A DNA stretch of 64,000 nucleotides from Beijerinckiaceae bacterium (GCA_027533425.1 JAPZUD010000002.1:372001-436000), one strand, 5' to 3'; numbered from the stretch's first letter, positions 9,783-18,787 are shown. Translations and numbers: made by a program. The notes: generated by a model not told the origin, from the sequence alone.

Positions 9783-10240
9783 GGCTTCGCTCCCTTGCTC
9801 TCGCCCTTGCCGTCTTTCCAGTGGCCCTGCTGCTTCAGGCTGTCGGCCACCTCGCGCGGCATGTAGTTCTCGTCATGGCGGGCGAGCACCGTGCTGGCAT
9901 TGAACACGCCGCCGGGATCCAGCTTCCCCTCCGTGACAACACCCTGCCCCTCGCGGAAGAGATCCGGCAGGATGCCCTGATGCGTGACACGGACCGTGTT
10001 CGCGCCATCGGTGACGACGAACCGGACAATCTGGTTCGGCTCCTTGACGACGCTGCCGGTCTCGACCAGCCCCCCGAGGCGGAAGGCCTCGCCCGGCTTG
10101 ACCTTGCCCTGCACCACTTCGGTCGGCGAGCGGAAGAACATGATCTGGTCCTGCAGGGCCACAAGGATCATCCCTGTCGCCACCGCAAGGACGAGGCCGA
10201 TCGCCCCGATCATGGCCAGCCGTTTCTGCTTGCGCGTCAT
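9779..10240 (-). CDS. ccmE: Heme chaperone CcmE/CycJ
   Basis: 153 residues. An N-terminal signal anchor (about 8-29) is followed by a periplasmic OB-fold domain. The heme-binding signature LARHDENYMP is intact: His122 forms the covalent bond to heme and Tyr126 is the usual axial ligand. It accepts heme from the CcmABCD module (not in this window) and delivers it to CcmF. It lies 15 bases downstream of ccmI and overlaps ccmF. Confidence 0.97.
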   Translation of the reverse strand: MTRKQKRLAMIGAIGLVLAVATGMILVALQDQIMFFRSPTEVVQGKVKPGEAFRLGGLVETGSVVKEPNQIVRFVVTDGANTVRVTHQGILPDLFREGQGVVTEGKLDPGGVFNASTVLARHDENYMPREVADSLKQQGHWKDGKGESKGAKP

Positions 10241-10255
10241 GCTCCTGCCCTGCCC

Positions 10256-11359
10256 TTACGGCGCCTTGCCGGGAATCTCCCCGGCGAGTTCGTCCAGAAC
10301 CTTGAGCGAATCGGGCTCGCCGGCAAGGGCAGCCCGGGCGCGACCGAGTGCCTCGCGCGCCTTGTCCGGCTCGTCCAGCACGAGGCGGGCGCGGATCAGC
10401 CGCTGCCATTCGCCGAGTGTGCCGCTCCCGCCGGCGAGGCGGGTATCCAGTTGATCGACCATCGAGCGGATGGCAGCCTGGCGCTCTGCTTCCGGCAGGG
10501 CGGCGATGCTCTGGCCGGCCTCGCTGGCAGGCCCGCCGGTTTCCGTCCGCATCCGGGCGATCTCGGCCTCGACGCGCATCCGGCCAGGACCAGTGCCGAG
10601 TTCGGCGGCGAGCGCGGCCAGCTTCTCGATCGCGCCGGCGCGGTTGCCATCCTGCTCGAGGAGAACCGCCAGATAGAACCGCGCCTTGGCATAGCCGGGC
10701 TCGAGCGCCACGGCCTTCTCGAAAGCCTCGCGCGCCTCGGCGGTGATGATGCCGTCTTTCTCGGCCACCAACGCCTCGCCGAGATCGGCGTGGCGCGTGG
10801 CGCTGGGCCCGAGCAGGGCGATGACGCGGCGATAGGCAAAGGCAGCATCCGTGAAACGGCCCGCGCGGAGATAGACCGGCGCGACCACTTCGTACCCGCG
10901 CCCGTCATCCGGGTTGCGGGCGAGATGCTGCTCGATCCGCTGCAGGGCGGAGGCGACATCCATGTTCTGCGGCGTGATCGGGCGGCTGGCGAGTGGCAGG
11001 TCCGGCAGGCCGGGCTGGCCGATCCGGAGATAGACGGCCAGCGTGATGCCGGGAACCAGCACCAGCATGGCCAGGGCCGCAACCTTGCGCCGCCGGCGGG
11101 CAGCGGCATCGCCCGAAACCTGGCCGCGTCCACGGCCGAGCGAGAGCAGGTGCCGGCCCTGCTCGGCCATCGCGGCCTCGAAATCGGAATCGCCGATCTG
11201 GCCGGCGGCATGCTGGCGCTCCAGCTCGGTCTTGCGGGCCTGGTAGAAGGCCACCGCCTGTTCCATGGGATCAACCCGCCCACGCCCGCGCAGCAACGGC
11301 CAGAGCGCGAGCAGGATCGTGACAAGGATCAGGACGAGAACGGGTAGCCAGAACATCAT
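10256..11359 (-). CDS. ccmI: Cytochrome c biogenesis TPR protein CcmI/CycH
   Basis: 367 residues: two N-terminal membrane helices (about 2-24 and 94-112) separated by a cytoplasmic loop, then a periplasmic TPR region (about 125-365) that presents apocytochrome c to the lyase. It is the first gene of the ccmI-ccmE-ccmF-ccmH operon. Two adjacent ATG codons (11357-11359 and 11354-11356) could each start translation. It follows the FeuP/FeuQ-like pair in the same direction, as in rhizobia. Confidence 0.93.
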   Translation of the reverse strand: MMFWLPVLVLILVTILLALWPLLRGRGRVDPMEQAVAFYQARKTELERQHAAGQIGDSDFEAAMAEQGRHLLSLGRGRGQVSGDAAARRRRKVAALAMLVLVPGITLAVYLRIGQPGLPDLPLASRPITPQNMDVASALQRIEQHLARNPDDGRGYEVVAPVYLRAGRFTDAAFAYRRVIALLGPSATRHADLGEALVAEKDGIITAEAREAFEKAVALEPGYAKARFYLAVLLEQDGNRAGAIEKLAALAAELGTGPGRMRVEAEIARMRTETGGPASEAGQSIAALPEAERQAAIRSMVDQLDTRLAGGSGTLGEWQRLIRARLVLDEPDKAREALGRARAALAGEPDSLKVLDELAGEIPGKAP

Positions 11360-11424
11360 CGGGCTCGCATAGCAGGAACACCTCTCCGATCCAACGGAAT
11401 CCCGACGAGACTAAGGCAGGGGAC

Positions 11425-11441
11425 CGCGACCGGCGGTCGCG
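11425..11441 (-). terminator. GC hairpin between feuQ-like and ccmI genes
   Basis: CGCGACC-GGC-GGTCGCG begins one base after the feuQ-like stop codon. The stem is strong but no T-tract follows, so it may stabilise mRNA or attenuate read-through into ccmI rather than terminate fully. Confidence 0.35.
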
Positions 11442-12848
11442 TCAGAGGGCCGGCAGCACGAGGCGGGCGCGCAAGCCTCCGAGCGGTGAATCCTCGAGAA
11501 GGAAGGCCCCGCCATAGAGGACGGCGAGATCGACCACGATGGACAGGCCGAGACCCGAACCGGGTTTGGTCTCGTCCAGCCGGCGGCCACGCTTGGTAGC
11601 TTCCTTGCGGGCCTCTTCCGGCAGACCGGGGCCATCATCATCGACGATGATGCTGATCATCGGCATGGCGGCTACCGGTTCATCCCGGATGACCGAGATC
11701 AGCACCTGAGTGTTGGCCCATTTGCCGGCATTGTCGACCAGATTGCCGATCATCTCCTCGAGATCCTGCTTCTCGCCCCGGAAGCGGAGCGAGGTCGAGA
11801 TCTCGGCGCGGAAGGTCAGGTCACGCTCGAAATAGATCTTCTCGAATGTCCGGATGAACGAGGCGATGACCGGCTCGATCTCGGTGATGTTGCCGATCGT
11901 CGCGGCGCGGGCGGCGGCGCGGGCGCGGTCGAGATAGTATTGCACCTGGTCGCGCATGATCGCGCTCTGCTCGCGGACCTTGCCGGCCAGCGGACCGGGA
12001 TCACTGCCTGCCTCGTTGATGAGCACGCTGAGCGGCGTCTTCAGGGCATGGGCGAGGTTGCCGACCTGCCCGCGCGCCCGGGCCACGATCTCGCGGTTGA
12101 CATCGAGCACCTGGTTCAACTCCTGTGCGAGCGGCGCCACCTCGACCGGGAAGGTTCCCTCGACATGGTCGCGCGCGCCGGCGCGGACCTGGCCGAGAGC
12201 CTCGGACAGTCGGCGCAAGGGTACGAGGCCGTAATGCACCTGCACGAGGGCCGAGGCCCCGAGCGCGAGGGCGAGGATACCCAGAACCACGGCGAGGGTG
12301 ATGTCAAACCGGCGCGTCTCTTCGGCGATTTCCTTGGCATTGCCGCCGACGGAGATGATGAACCGGTTCTGCTCGCCGAGATCGATTTCCTGCTCCACCA
12401 GCCGCAGGCGCTGGTTTTCGGGCCCGGTCCGGTAGCCATCGCGGAAATCCCCGCGCGGCGAAGGCAGGCCCGGCTCGACAAGGGCCGGCAGGCGGTTCGA
12501 GAAGAGCGAGCGAGAACTGCGCAGCGTGTTGCTGGCACCGCTCTCGCGGTCCACCCGCACGATCTGCCAGTACCAGCCGGAAAGCGGGATCTGGAATTGC
12601 GGCTCGCCGAGATTGCCGGGCTCGACATTGCCACCATCGGTGAGCGAGGCGACGTCAGCGACCAGCACCTTGAGATAGAGCTTTAGCCGCTCGTCGAACG
12701 CGGCCTCGACCGTGCGCCGGTTGAAGGCGGAGAGGATACCCCCTGCCGTCACGAGAACCAGCACGGAGAGCACGATGGCCGAGGCAACAAGGCGGCCGGC
12801 CAGCGAGGCCGGCTGGAGCGCGTTGAACGAGAGCCGGCGCCAGATCAT
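11442..12848 (-). CDS. feuQ: FeuQ-like sensor histidine kinase
   Basis: 468 residues from the ATG at 12848; the frame is open further upstream but that part overlaps the regulator gene and is not protein-like. Membrane helices at about 19-41 and 182-204 flank a periplasmic domain of about 140 residues, followed by a HAMP-like linker, an unusual H-box NLAHALKTPLSVL (His268) and a HATPase domain with DDDGPGLPEE and GSGLGLSIV. The AHALKTPL H-box is typical of PhoQ-like kinases. In Sinorhizobium FeuQ acts with FeuP on osmoadaptation and cyclic glucan export; I assign it from the regulator's sequence and the ccmI linkage. Confidence 0.85.
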   Translation of the reverse strand: MIWRRLSFNALQPASLAGRLVASAIVLSVLVLVTAGGILSAFNRRTVEAAFDERLKLYLKVLVADVASLTDGGNVEPGNLGEPQFQIPLSGWYWQIVRVDRESGASNTLRSSRSLFSNRLPALVEPGLPSPRGDFRDGYRTGPENQRLRLVEQEIDLGEQNRFIISVGGNAKEIAEETRRFDITLAVVLGILALALGASALVQVHYGLVPLRRLSEALGQVRAGARDHVEGTFPVEVAPLAQELNQVLDVNREIVARARGQVGNLAHALKTPLSVLINEAGSDPGPLAGKVREQSAIMRDQVQYYLDRARAAARAATIGNITEIEPVIASFIRTFEKIYFERDLTFRAEISTSLRFRGEKQDLEEMIGNLVDNAGKWANTQVLISVIRDEPVAAMPMISIIVDDDGPGLPEEARKEATKRGRRLDETKPGSGLGLSIVVDLAVLYGGAFLLEDSPLGGLRARLVLPAL

Positions 12849-12858
12849 CCGCGCCCGA

Positions 12859-13539
12859 TCAGCCGCGCTTGGCCGGCGCCTCGGGCGGCGCGGCGATATA
12901 GCCGAGGCCGCGCACGGTCTGGATGATCTCCACGCCGAGCTTCTTGCGCAGGCGGCCGACAAACACCTCGATCGTGTTGGAATCGCGGTCGAAATCCTGG
13001 TCGTAGAGATGCTCGACCAGCTCGGTACGCGAGACAACGCGGCCCTGGTGATGCATCAGATAGGCCAGCAGGCGGTATTCATGCGAGGTCAGCCGGACGG
13101 CCGAGCCATCGACGACAACGCGGCTCGAGCGCGTATCGAGCAGGACCGGCCCGCAGCTGATCTCGCTGGTGGCATGGCCGGCCGCGCGGCGCAGCAGGGC
13201 GCGCAGGCGGGCCAGCACCTCCTCCATGTGGAAGGGCTTGGTCACGTAATCATCGGCGCCGGCATCGAAGCCCTGCACCTTCTCGCTCCAGCGATCGCGC
13301 GCGGTGAGAATCAGCACCGGCATGGTGCGGCCGTCGCGGCGCCATTTCTCCAGCACACGGATGCCGTCCATGCGCGGCAGGCCCATATCCAGGATCACAC
13401 CGTCATAGGGCTCGGTATCGCCGAGGAAATGGCCCTCCTCGCCGTCGAAGGCCTTGTCGACGGCATAACCGGCATCTTCCAGCGCCGTGGCAAGCTGGCG
13501 GTTGAGATCGCGATCGTCCTCGACGACGAGCAGGCGCAT
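12859..13539 (-). CDS. feuP: FeuP-like OmpR-family response regulator
   Basis: 226 residues. The receiver domain has acidic residues 8-9, phospho-acceptor Asp51 and Lys in VTKPF; the C-terminal winged helix carries LTSHEYRLLAYLMHH and NTIEVFVGRLRKKL. The stretch YDQDFDRDSNTIEVF matches rhizobial FeuP as I remember it. The kinase gene starts 10 bases downstream. A direct repeat at 13607-13623 in its upstream region is a candidate autoregulatory site. The small inhibitory gene feuN, known upstream of feuP in Sinorhizobium, is not visible here. Confidence 0.88.
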   Translation of the reverse strand: MRLLVVEDDRDLNRQLATALEDAGYAVDKAFDGEEGHFLGDTEPYDGVILDMGLPRMDGIRVLEKWRRDGRTMPVLILTARDRWSEKVQGFDAGADDYVTKPFHMEEVLARLRALLRRAAGHATSEISCGPVLLDTRSSRVVVDGSAVRLTSHEYRLLAYLMHHQGRVVSRTELVEHLYDQDFDRDSNTIEVFVGRLRKKLGVEIIQTVRGLGYIAAPPEAPAKRG

Positions 13540-13606
13540 GGGGCACTCCGGGCAGCAGGGCGCCGGCCCGGAGGCCGACGCGGATCGTGCTTGTCATATA
13601 TCAGGT

Positions 13607-13623
13607 CGACAGAATTGCGACAG
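13607..13623 (-). promoter_or_regulatory. Direct repeat upstream of the feuP-like gene
   Basis: Read on the minus strand this is CTGTCG-N5-CTGTCG, an 11-base period typical of tandem OmpR/PhoP-type regulator sites. A TATATG-like -10 element follows a few bases downstream (about 13595-13600). It lies 68-84 bases upstream of the feuP-like ATG, just after the stop of the GTA lysis gene. Autoregulation by FeuP is inferred. Confidence 0.4.
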
Positions 13624-13631
13624 GGCCGAGA

Positions 13632-13886
13632 TCAGGGCATCAACCGCCGCGTTGCGATGAGCCGGAACAGGCTGGAGGCGACAAAACCGAGTCCGGCGAC
13701 GTATTGAAGCAGGCTTTCGGTCAGGACTGCCGTATCGAGGCCGGGAATGGTGAAGCCCGCCCAGGAGAGCAGCAGGGCCGCAAGGCCGATCGCATTGGCC
13801 CAGAGGGTCCGGCTGGCATAAGCGGGCTTGGCGGGGTCGACCGGCGCGGGGGGATTTTCCGTCTTCATCGGGTTTTCCGTCGTCAT
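13632..13886 (-). CDS. Possible nested holin-like product from an internal start
   Basis: Inside the lysis gene, GGAAAGGAG (13893-13901, minus strand) stands 6 bases before the in-frame ATG at 13884-13886. Such a strong Shine-Dalgarno sequence is rare inside a coding region. Translation from here would give 84 residues: a short polar N-terminus, two membrane helices, and a basic tail (RLIATRRL), which is holin-like. A second ATG at 13892 abuts the Shine-Dalgarno sequence and is less suitable. This is inferred from sequence only; a fused-only product remains possible. Confidence 0.5.
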   Translation of the reverse strand: MTTENPMKTENPPAPVDPAKPAYASRTLWANAIGLAALLLSWAGFTIPGLDTAVLTESLLQYVAGLGFVASSLFRLIATRRLMP

Positions 13887-14441
13887 GGGCATCTCCTTTC
13901 CGGAGGGGCTGGTGATGGAGGGATCCGGCGTGACAAGGGCAAGGCCGGCCACCCGCGCGGCGGCGATACGGCGGCTCCAGCCGCGGCCGAAGGTGCGGAA
14001 GGTCGGCAGGCTTTCGACGAAGGCCTGCCGCCGCGCGGTGAAGCCGGCGACCAGCCCTGCGGTCGCAAAAGCGCGGGCGGCTTCCAGCGTGACCGGGCCG
14101 ATCCGGCCATCGACCGGCACCGAAAGGAGGGCCTGCAGCCAGCGCGCGGCGCGGGTCGGGCCGGAGTTTACTGCCGCGTCGAAAATGACGAGGTCGAGCC
14201 CGGCGGGCAGGTCATCGCCGGCGATCGCGTCCCAGTAGCGCGCGCGGTAGATCGAGGCCGCTTCGTCGCGGGTCAGCGCACGGAGATCCGCAACCGTGGC
14301 GGCATGGCCGCGCCAGGCCGAGAGCGTGGCGAGAGTGATGCCGAGATTTGTCGCACCCCCGGGATCCGCCGGATGGTCGGCGAAGCCACCCTCGTGGCGC
14401 AGCACGAAAGCCAGCGCGGGTTCGAATGTCGTCCGGGCCAT
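13632..14441 (-). CDS. GTA lysis protein: GH108-type N-acetylmuramidase with holin-like C-terminus
   Basis: 269 residues, last gene of the GTA cluster. Residues 1-90 are a GH108 muramidase domain with the catalytic LRHEGGF motif (Glu17) and PGGATNLGIT; about 91-165 form the peptidoglycan-binding domain (AAVNSGPTRAARWLQ, DGRIGPVTLEA). After a Pro-rich linker, two membrane helices follow (about 211-231 and 239-261). It should cleave glycan strands so that GTA particles can leave the cell. RcGTA uses separate endolysin and holin genes at another locus; here both functions sit in one frame at the end of the structural operon. An internal start at 13886 may also yield the membrane part alone. Confidence 0.85.
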   Translation of the reverse strand: MARTTFEPALAFVLRHEGGFADHPADPGGATNLGITLATLSAWRGHAATVADLRALTRDEAASIYRARYWDAIAGDDLPAGLDLVIFDAAVNSGPTRAARWLQALLSVPVDGRIGPVTLEAARAFATAGLVAGFTARRQAFVESLPTFRTFGRGWSRRIAAARVAGLALVTPDPSITSPSGKEMPMTTENPMKTENPPAPVDPAKPAYASRTLWANAIGLAALLLSWAGFTIPGLDTAVLTESLLQYVAGLGFVASSLFRLIATRRLMP

Positions 14442-14453
14442 GGCGGCTCCTTC

Positions 14454-17400
14454 TCAGTGGATCGGGATGGTTCGGCGGCAGGGCAGGCCCGGCCCGACAG
14501 CGGCGCTGACCTGCCGGATCTCGAGTTCGAGCCGGCTTTGCGGGGCACCGAAATCGGCGGTCTCCCAAGCAGCGGGGTAAAGCCATTCCGGCTCGCCGAG
14601 GGTGACGACGCGGCGTTCCTCGCCACCGGCAAGCAGGGCAAGGCGGAATTCCGCGTGATCCTCGCCGAGCGGCACCTCGAACAGGTCCCAGCTGTCGCCA
14701 CCCCGGCGCGTCCGGCGGCAGAAGCGGAGGCGGATTCCCGCCGCTTCCCGTCGCGCACGGGGATGCACCGGCGGCAGCGGGCGCAGGGCAAGGCCGGCGG
14801 GCGTCGCGGAGAGTTCCAGCCCATGCGGATCGGCGAGATCCGCTCCTGCGCCGATCAGCCGCCAGCGGCCGGGCTGCCCGGGCGCGGCCGCTTCGACACC
14901 GAGCGGCAGAACCGCCTCGTCGAGCAGAAGGATCTCCGCGCCTGCCGGGCAGCTGCGCCCCGCCGCCGGCTCGGAAAGGCCGAGGCCCCGCAGCAGGCCC
15001 GAGAGCCGGAAGCGTCGCGCATCGAGCCTTCCGGCCTCGCGGAACAGGAGGATTTCGGTCAGCCCGTCCGGCCCCGTCACGGCAAGGGCATTGCCGCCGG
15101 CGAGAACTGCCTCGTCCGGCAGGCTCGCCAGGATGCCGCCCTCGCAATGCAGGTCGATCACAGCCTGGTGGTCCCAGCGCCAGAGCGGGCCCGGCGGCAG
15201 GGGAGAGAGGGTGCGGCCCAGCCTTGCGCCGAGGCCGGCTTCCAGCACGACGCGCGCTCCTCCGGCAGCGAGATCGACGAGCCGGTAGGGGCCGCCCCAG
15301 GGTTCCGCACGCAGGGCAAGGGCAAGCAGGCCCTCGCCGCGATCAAGCGGCAGCTCGACCAGCCGGGCATGCGGTTGGCCCGGGGCGGCCGGCGGGCCCG
15401 GCGGCGGGCGCGGCCTGTCGGCCGGCACGGGCGCCGCTTCGATCAGGGCTGGCTCGTAGAGGCGGGCCTCGACCTCGCGGAACGGGCCATCGACGAGGCG
15501 GGTCACCCGCAGGTCGAGCGGCCCCTCCTCCAGCACCAGCCGGAGCCCGTCGCCCGGCTCCAGCGCGAGATGGCGGGGCGAGAGCCGGAAGGTCAGCGTT
15601 TCCCGGCCGCACCAGAGATCATGCAGGCGCTGCTCGGCCAGGCCCTGCGCCAGGGCGCGCGGCAGATGCAGCGTTGTGCTCTCGCCCGCTTCGCGCCGGC
15701 TCTGGCCGATCGGACGCTCCGCCACCACGGCGGCCGGCTCGAAATCCTCCCCGGATTCGATGAAGCCGAAAGACAGCCGGCGTGGCAGCTCGGAATCCGG
15801 CTGGCGGATGCGTTCCGCCAGCGCGTTACCCTGCGGCGACGGCACAAGATCCTCGCTGGAAAGCGTGAGGACCGGACCGACAGGCCGGCCCCTCACCACA
15901 ATCTCCCCGGCCCGGGCATGGAAGCTCAGCCCGAAGAGCCGGGCCAGCGGTTCGAGCGCGGCGCGCAGACCCATCGGTCGGTCGATCACATAGCCATCAA
16001 CCATGCCGTCGACGCCCTCGCAGAGCGGAACCGGCAGGCCGAAACCGGCGAAGAGTGCCGCGACCAGCGCATCGAGCGGCAGGGCTTCCAGCCGCCCGTT
16101 CAGCCAATGGCCGCGCGCCCAGTTGGCGCCGTCACTCCAGAGATCGGTCTGGCGCGGGAAGGCCGGGAAGGGCCGAGCATCCCAGGCCCAGGGGGCGACG
16201 AAATCCGCCGGGACCATCGGCTGCCCGGTAACAGGCGAGACCGGGTTTTCCGGTGTTACGCCCGCACCGTAGCCATCGAGCCAGGCGCCGATCAGCCGCA
16301 GCGGCACGAGATCATCCCGCCCGCCCGGCGAGAAAGGCGGCAGCCCGGCTTCGTCCGATTTCGAGTCCGGGAAGAGATGGGGCCCGTTGGCACCGAATTG
16401 CACCGCCGGGCAGCCGATCTCCGCCAACAGGACGGGCTTCATACCCGGCTGCCACGCGGTCGGGGCCGGATTTTCCGCCCCGCCGCTCCGCTCGTGATGC
16501 GGGTTCAGCCACCAGCCGGCGATATCCTTCGGGCGGAAGATCCACGGCTTGCCATAGGCGCCATCGGTGATCGGCAGGCGGTTGCCCGCGGCGCGGGCGC
16601 CCGCGTCGGGGTAGAACCAGGCATAGGCCTCGCCATCGGTGAGCCGGGCGCGGAGATAGGCCGAATCGGCCGGGCCCCGCGCGAGGGCGGCATCGGCATG
16701 GTCGCGTTCGGGCCGCCAGTCAGAGAGCGGCGGGTAGGCATCGATCGCCACCGCATCGATGGCGGGATGGGCCCAGAGCGGATCGAGCGGGAAGCGGATC
16801 TCTGCGCCGTTCTCCCGCACCCGGGCGCCGTACTCGGTCCAGTCGGCCGCATAGGTCAGCCGCGTTGCCGGGCCGAGGATCGCCCGGACATCCATCGCCA
16901 GTGCGGCCAGCGCCTCGACAAACGGAAAGCGCCCGTCCGGACCCGGCGCATGGGTCAGGCCAACCAGTTCCGAGCCGAGGAGGAACGTCTCGACGCCGCC
17001 GGCGAGGCGCGCCAGCATGGCATGGTGGAGAATCATGCGGCGATAGCCCCAGTCTTCGGGTCCGGCATAGATGATCCTCTCGCCCTGCAGCGTGAAATGC
17101 TCGGGCCGCGCCCTGCCCATCAGGGCTGCGACCTGCGCGGCGGTGGCGGGCTGGCCCGGCGCAAGATCAAGCGTGATCCGCCCGCGCCAGGGATAGGCCG
17201 GCTGGAAGGCCCCCGGCCGGGCGGGATCCGGCAAGGCATTGCCCTGCGGGATATCCATCAGCACGAAGGGATGGAGCATCGGCTTCAGCCCGCGCGCGGA
17301 TAGATCGCGCAGCGCGGCGACAAGGCTGTCCTCCGAGGGCGAGCCGCCATAGGCCGGCCTTGCGTCGATGCGCGAAACCGGCAAGGCGGTTTCCCGCGTC

Positions 17401-18335
17401 AGCCCGGCCACCTGCCAGGGCGCGCCGATCATCACCTTGTCGGCCCGTTCGGTGCGCGGCTGGAAGCGGCACCGGCCGGCGCGAAGGTCGTCACCATACC
17501 AGGCGGAGACGAGCGTGACGCGTTCGAGCCGGGGCGCGAGGGCCTGCACCGTATCGAGCGAGGCTTCCCAGTCACTCGCGCGGAAGGTCTGCGCCCGGTT
17601 GACGGCACGGCTTGCGCCATAGCCAAAATCCTCGCGGCGTTCCTCCGGAGCATAGCCGAATTCGGTCGAGCCGGGGATCAGGTTGATCGCGCGCAGTCGG
17701 CCGGCCAGGGGCCCCGCGGCGCGGATCACCTCGAAGCGGAATTGCGGCAGGCGGTTGCCGTAATCCGCCAGCGGGAAACGCTCGAAGACGATATAGGCAA
17801 GGCCGCGATAGGCCGGCAAAGCCGCTCCGCCCTGTTTCGCAGCAATGAGCGGATCGACCGGCTGCTCCTCGTCGCCGGGGTAGAAGCGCCATGTCACCTG
17901 CCGGAGATCGAGTTCCCGGTCATCGGCCCAGATCCGGCGGACCAGGCTGACTGGTCCTTCACAGAGGCCGATTGCGACATGGGCGAAATAGGCATAGCGC
18001 GCCGCGCGCGGCTGGCCGGAACCGCCAAGGCCCTTGCCGCCCGCGCCACCGGCCCGTTCGACATGGCGCTCCTCCTCGAATTCGGTCGCCCAGATCACCT
18101 GCCCGCCGAGCCGGACGCGGCCCCAGATGCGGGGGACCGGCGCGCCTTCCTGTGCGGTGATGCCCGCGAGCGCATCAAGGCGCGGCCCTTCGACGATCCG
18201 CCCGCTGCCGAGCCAGGCGCGGTCGATCGGGGCGCCGGCCAGCGCGCCGAGCGTGCCGCCGATCATCCCCCCGACAGGGCCGCCCAGCAGGGTGCCGAGG
18301 GTGGAGCCGATCATGCGGAAGGCAAGCGTGGCCAT
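14454..18335 (-). CDS. GTA g15: baseplate/host-specificity multidomain protein
   Basis: 1293 residues, the largest GTA protein. The N-terminus has Gly-rich helices and a tail-fibre-like domain. Around residues 400-720 is the GTA TIM-barrel-like (glycoside-hydrolase-like) domain, recognisable by EDWGYRRMILHHA, TYAADWTEYG and DAVAIDAYPPLSDW. A phage-tail-type domain follows (about 780-1000), then a C-terminal beta-rich part. In RcGTA it forms the central baseplate/megatron at the tail tip and contacts the recipient cell. Its ATG overlaps the g14 stop. Catalytic activity of the TIM barrel is not established. Confidence 0.93.
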   Translation of the reverse strand: MATLAFRMIGSTLGTLLGGPVGGMIGGTLGALAGAPIDRAWLGSGRIVEGPRLDALAGITAQEGAPVPRIWGRVRLGGQVIWATEFEEERHVERAGGAGGKGLGGSGQPRAARYAYFAHVAIGLCEGPVSLVRRIWADDRELDLRQVTWRFYPGDEEQPVDPLIAAKQGGAALPAYRGLAYIVFERFPLADYGNRLPQFRFEVIRAAGPLAGRLRAINLIPGSTEFGYAPEERREDFGYGASRAVNRAQTFRASDWEASLDTVQALAPRLERVTLVSAWYGDDLRAGRCRFQPRTERADKVMIGAPWQVAGLTRETALPVSRIDARPAYGGSPSEDSLVAALRDLSARGLKPMLHPFVLMDIPQGNALPDPARPGAFQPAYPWRGRITLDLAPGQPATAAQVAALMGRARPEHFTLQGERIIYAGPEDWGYRRMILHHAMLARLAGGVETFLLGSELVGLTHAPGPDGRFPFVEALAALAMDVRAILGPATRLTYAADWTEYGARVRENGAEIRFPLDPLWAHPAIDAVAIDAYPPLSDWRPERDHADAALARGPADSAYLRARLTDGEAYAWFYPDAGARAAGNRLPITDGAYGKPWIFRPKDIAGWWLNPHHERSGGAENPAPTAWQPGMKPVLLAEIGCPAVQFGANGPHLFPDSKSDEAGLPPFSPGGRDDLVPLRLIGAWLDGYGAGVTPENPVSPVTGQPMVPADFVAPWAWDARPFPAFPRQTDLWSDGANWARGHWLNGRLEALPLDALVAALFAGFGLPVPLCEGVDGMVDGYVIDRPMGLRAALEPLARLFGLSFHARAGEIVVRGRPVGPVLTLSSEDLVPSPQGNALAERIRQPDSELPRRLSFGFIESGEDFEPAAVVAERPIGQSRREAGESTTLHLPRALAQGLAEQRLHDLWCGRETLTFRLSPRHLALEPGDGLRLVLEEGPLDLRVTRLVDGPFREVEARLYEPALIEAAPVPADRPRPPPGPPAAPGQPHARLVELPLDRGEGLLALALRAEPWGGPYRLVDLAAGGARVVLEAGLGARLGRTLSPLPPGPLWRWDHQAVIDLHCEGGILASLPDEAVLAGGNALAVTGPDGLTEILLFREAGRLDARRFRLSGLLRGLGLSEPAAGRSCPAGAEILLLDEAVLPLGVEAAAPGQPGRWRLIGAGADLADPHGLELSATPAGLALRPLPPVHPRARREAAGIRLRFCRRTRRGGDSWDLFEVPLGEDHAEFRLALLAGGEERRVVTLGEPEWLYPAAWETADFGAPQSRLELEIRQVSAAVGPGLPCRRTIPIH

Positions 18336-18787
18336 CAGGATCTCCGGTCTGGAAAGAGGAAGCGGCCGGCGATGCGGCGGCGCCAGGCGGGCAGCAATGC
18401 GACCTCGGCAACGGCCGTGCCGTCATGGGCATGGATGAAGCGGCCCGGCCCGGTGGCGATGCCGCAATGCTTGGCGGGCAGGCCGTCGCGCCAGCGAAAG
18501 AGCAGCACCGCGCCCGGCGCCAGCGGCCCCGGCCCGGCAGGCAGGAGATGACGCTCCGCCATGGCGAGCAGCGGGTCGCCGCTGCCGGTCTCGGCCCAGA
18601 ACGGCGTATAGGCCGGCATCCGCGCCGGTTCCGGCCCGTTCAGGGCACGCCAGACGCCGCGGATCAGGCCAAGGCAATCGCAGCCGATTCCGGCCAGCGA
18701 GGCCTGATGCGCATAGGGTGTGCCGAGCCAGAGCCGTGCCTCGGCGATGACGCGGTCCGGATCGGCCGGGCGGAACGCCGCGCTCAC
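18335..18787 (-). CDS. GTA g14: NlpC/P60 cell-wall peptidase of the tail tip
   Basis: 150 residues. The NlpC/P60 fold shows the catalytic Cys in GCDCLGL (Cys38), a His in AKHCGI (His107) and a further His at 119. It is expected to cut peptide stems in the recipient or donor wall during DNA entry or tail assembly, and belongs to the C40 family seen in all RcGTA-type clusters. Start and stop overlap its neighbours g13 and g15. Confidence 0.92.
   Translation of the reverse strand: MSAAFRPADPDRVIAEARLWLGTPYAHQASLAGIGCDCLGLIRGVWRALNGPEPARMPAYTPFWAETGSGDPLLAMAERHLLPAGPGPLAPGAVLLFRWRDGLPAKHCGIATGPGRFIHAHDGTAVAEVALLPAWRRRIAGRFLFPDRRS

Noticed and set aside
13587-17303. A 1238-codon open frame on the plus strand opposite the GTA lysis and g15 genes
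   Set aside because: It is a high-GC shadow of the real minus-strand genes; its composition (Arg/Gly/Pro/Ala) and lack of domains or start signals do not fit a protein.
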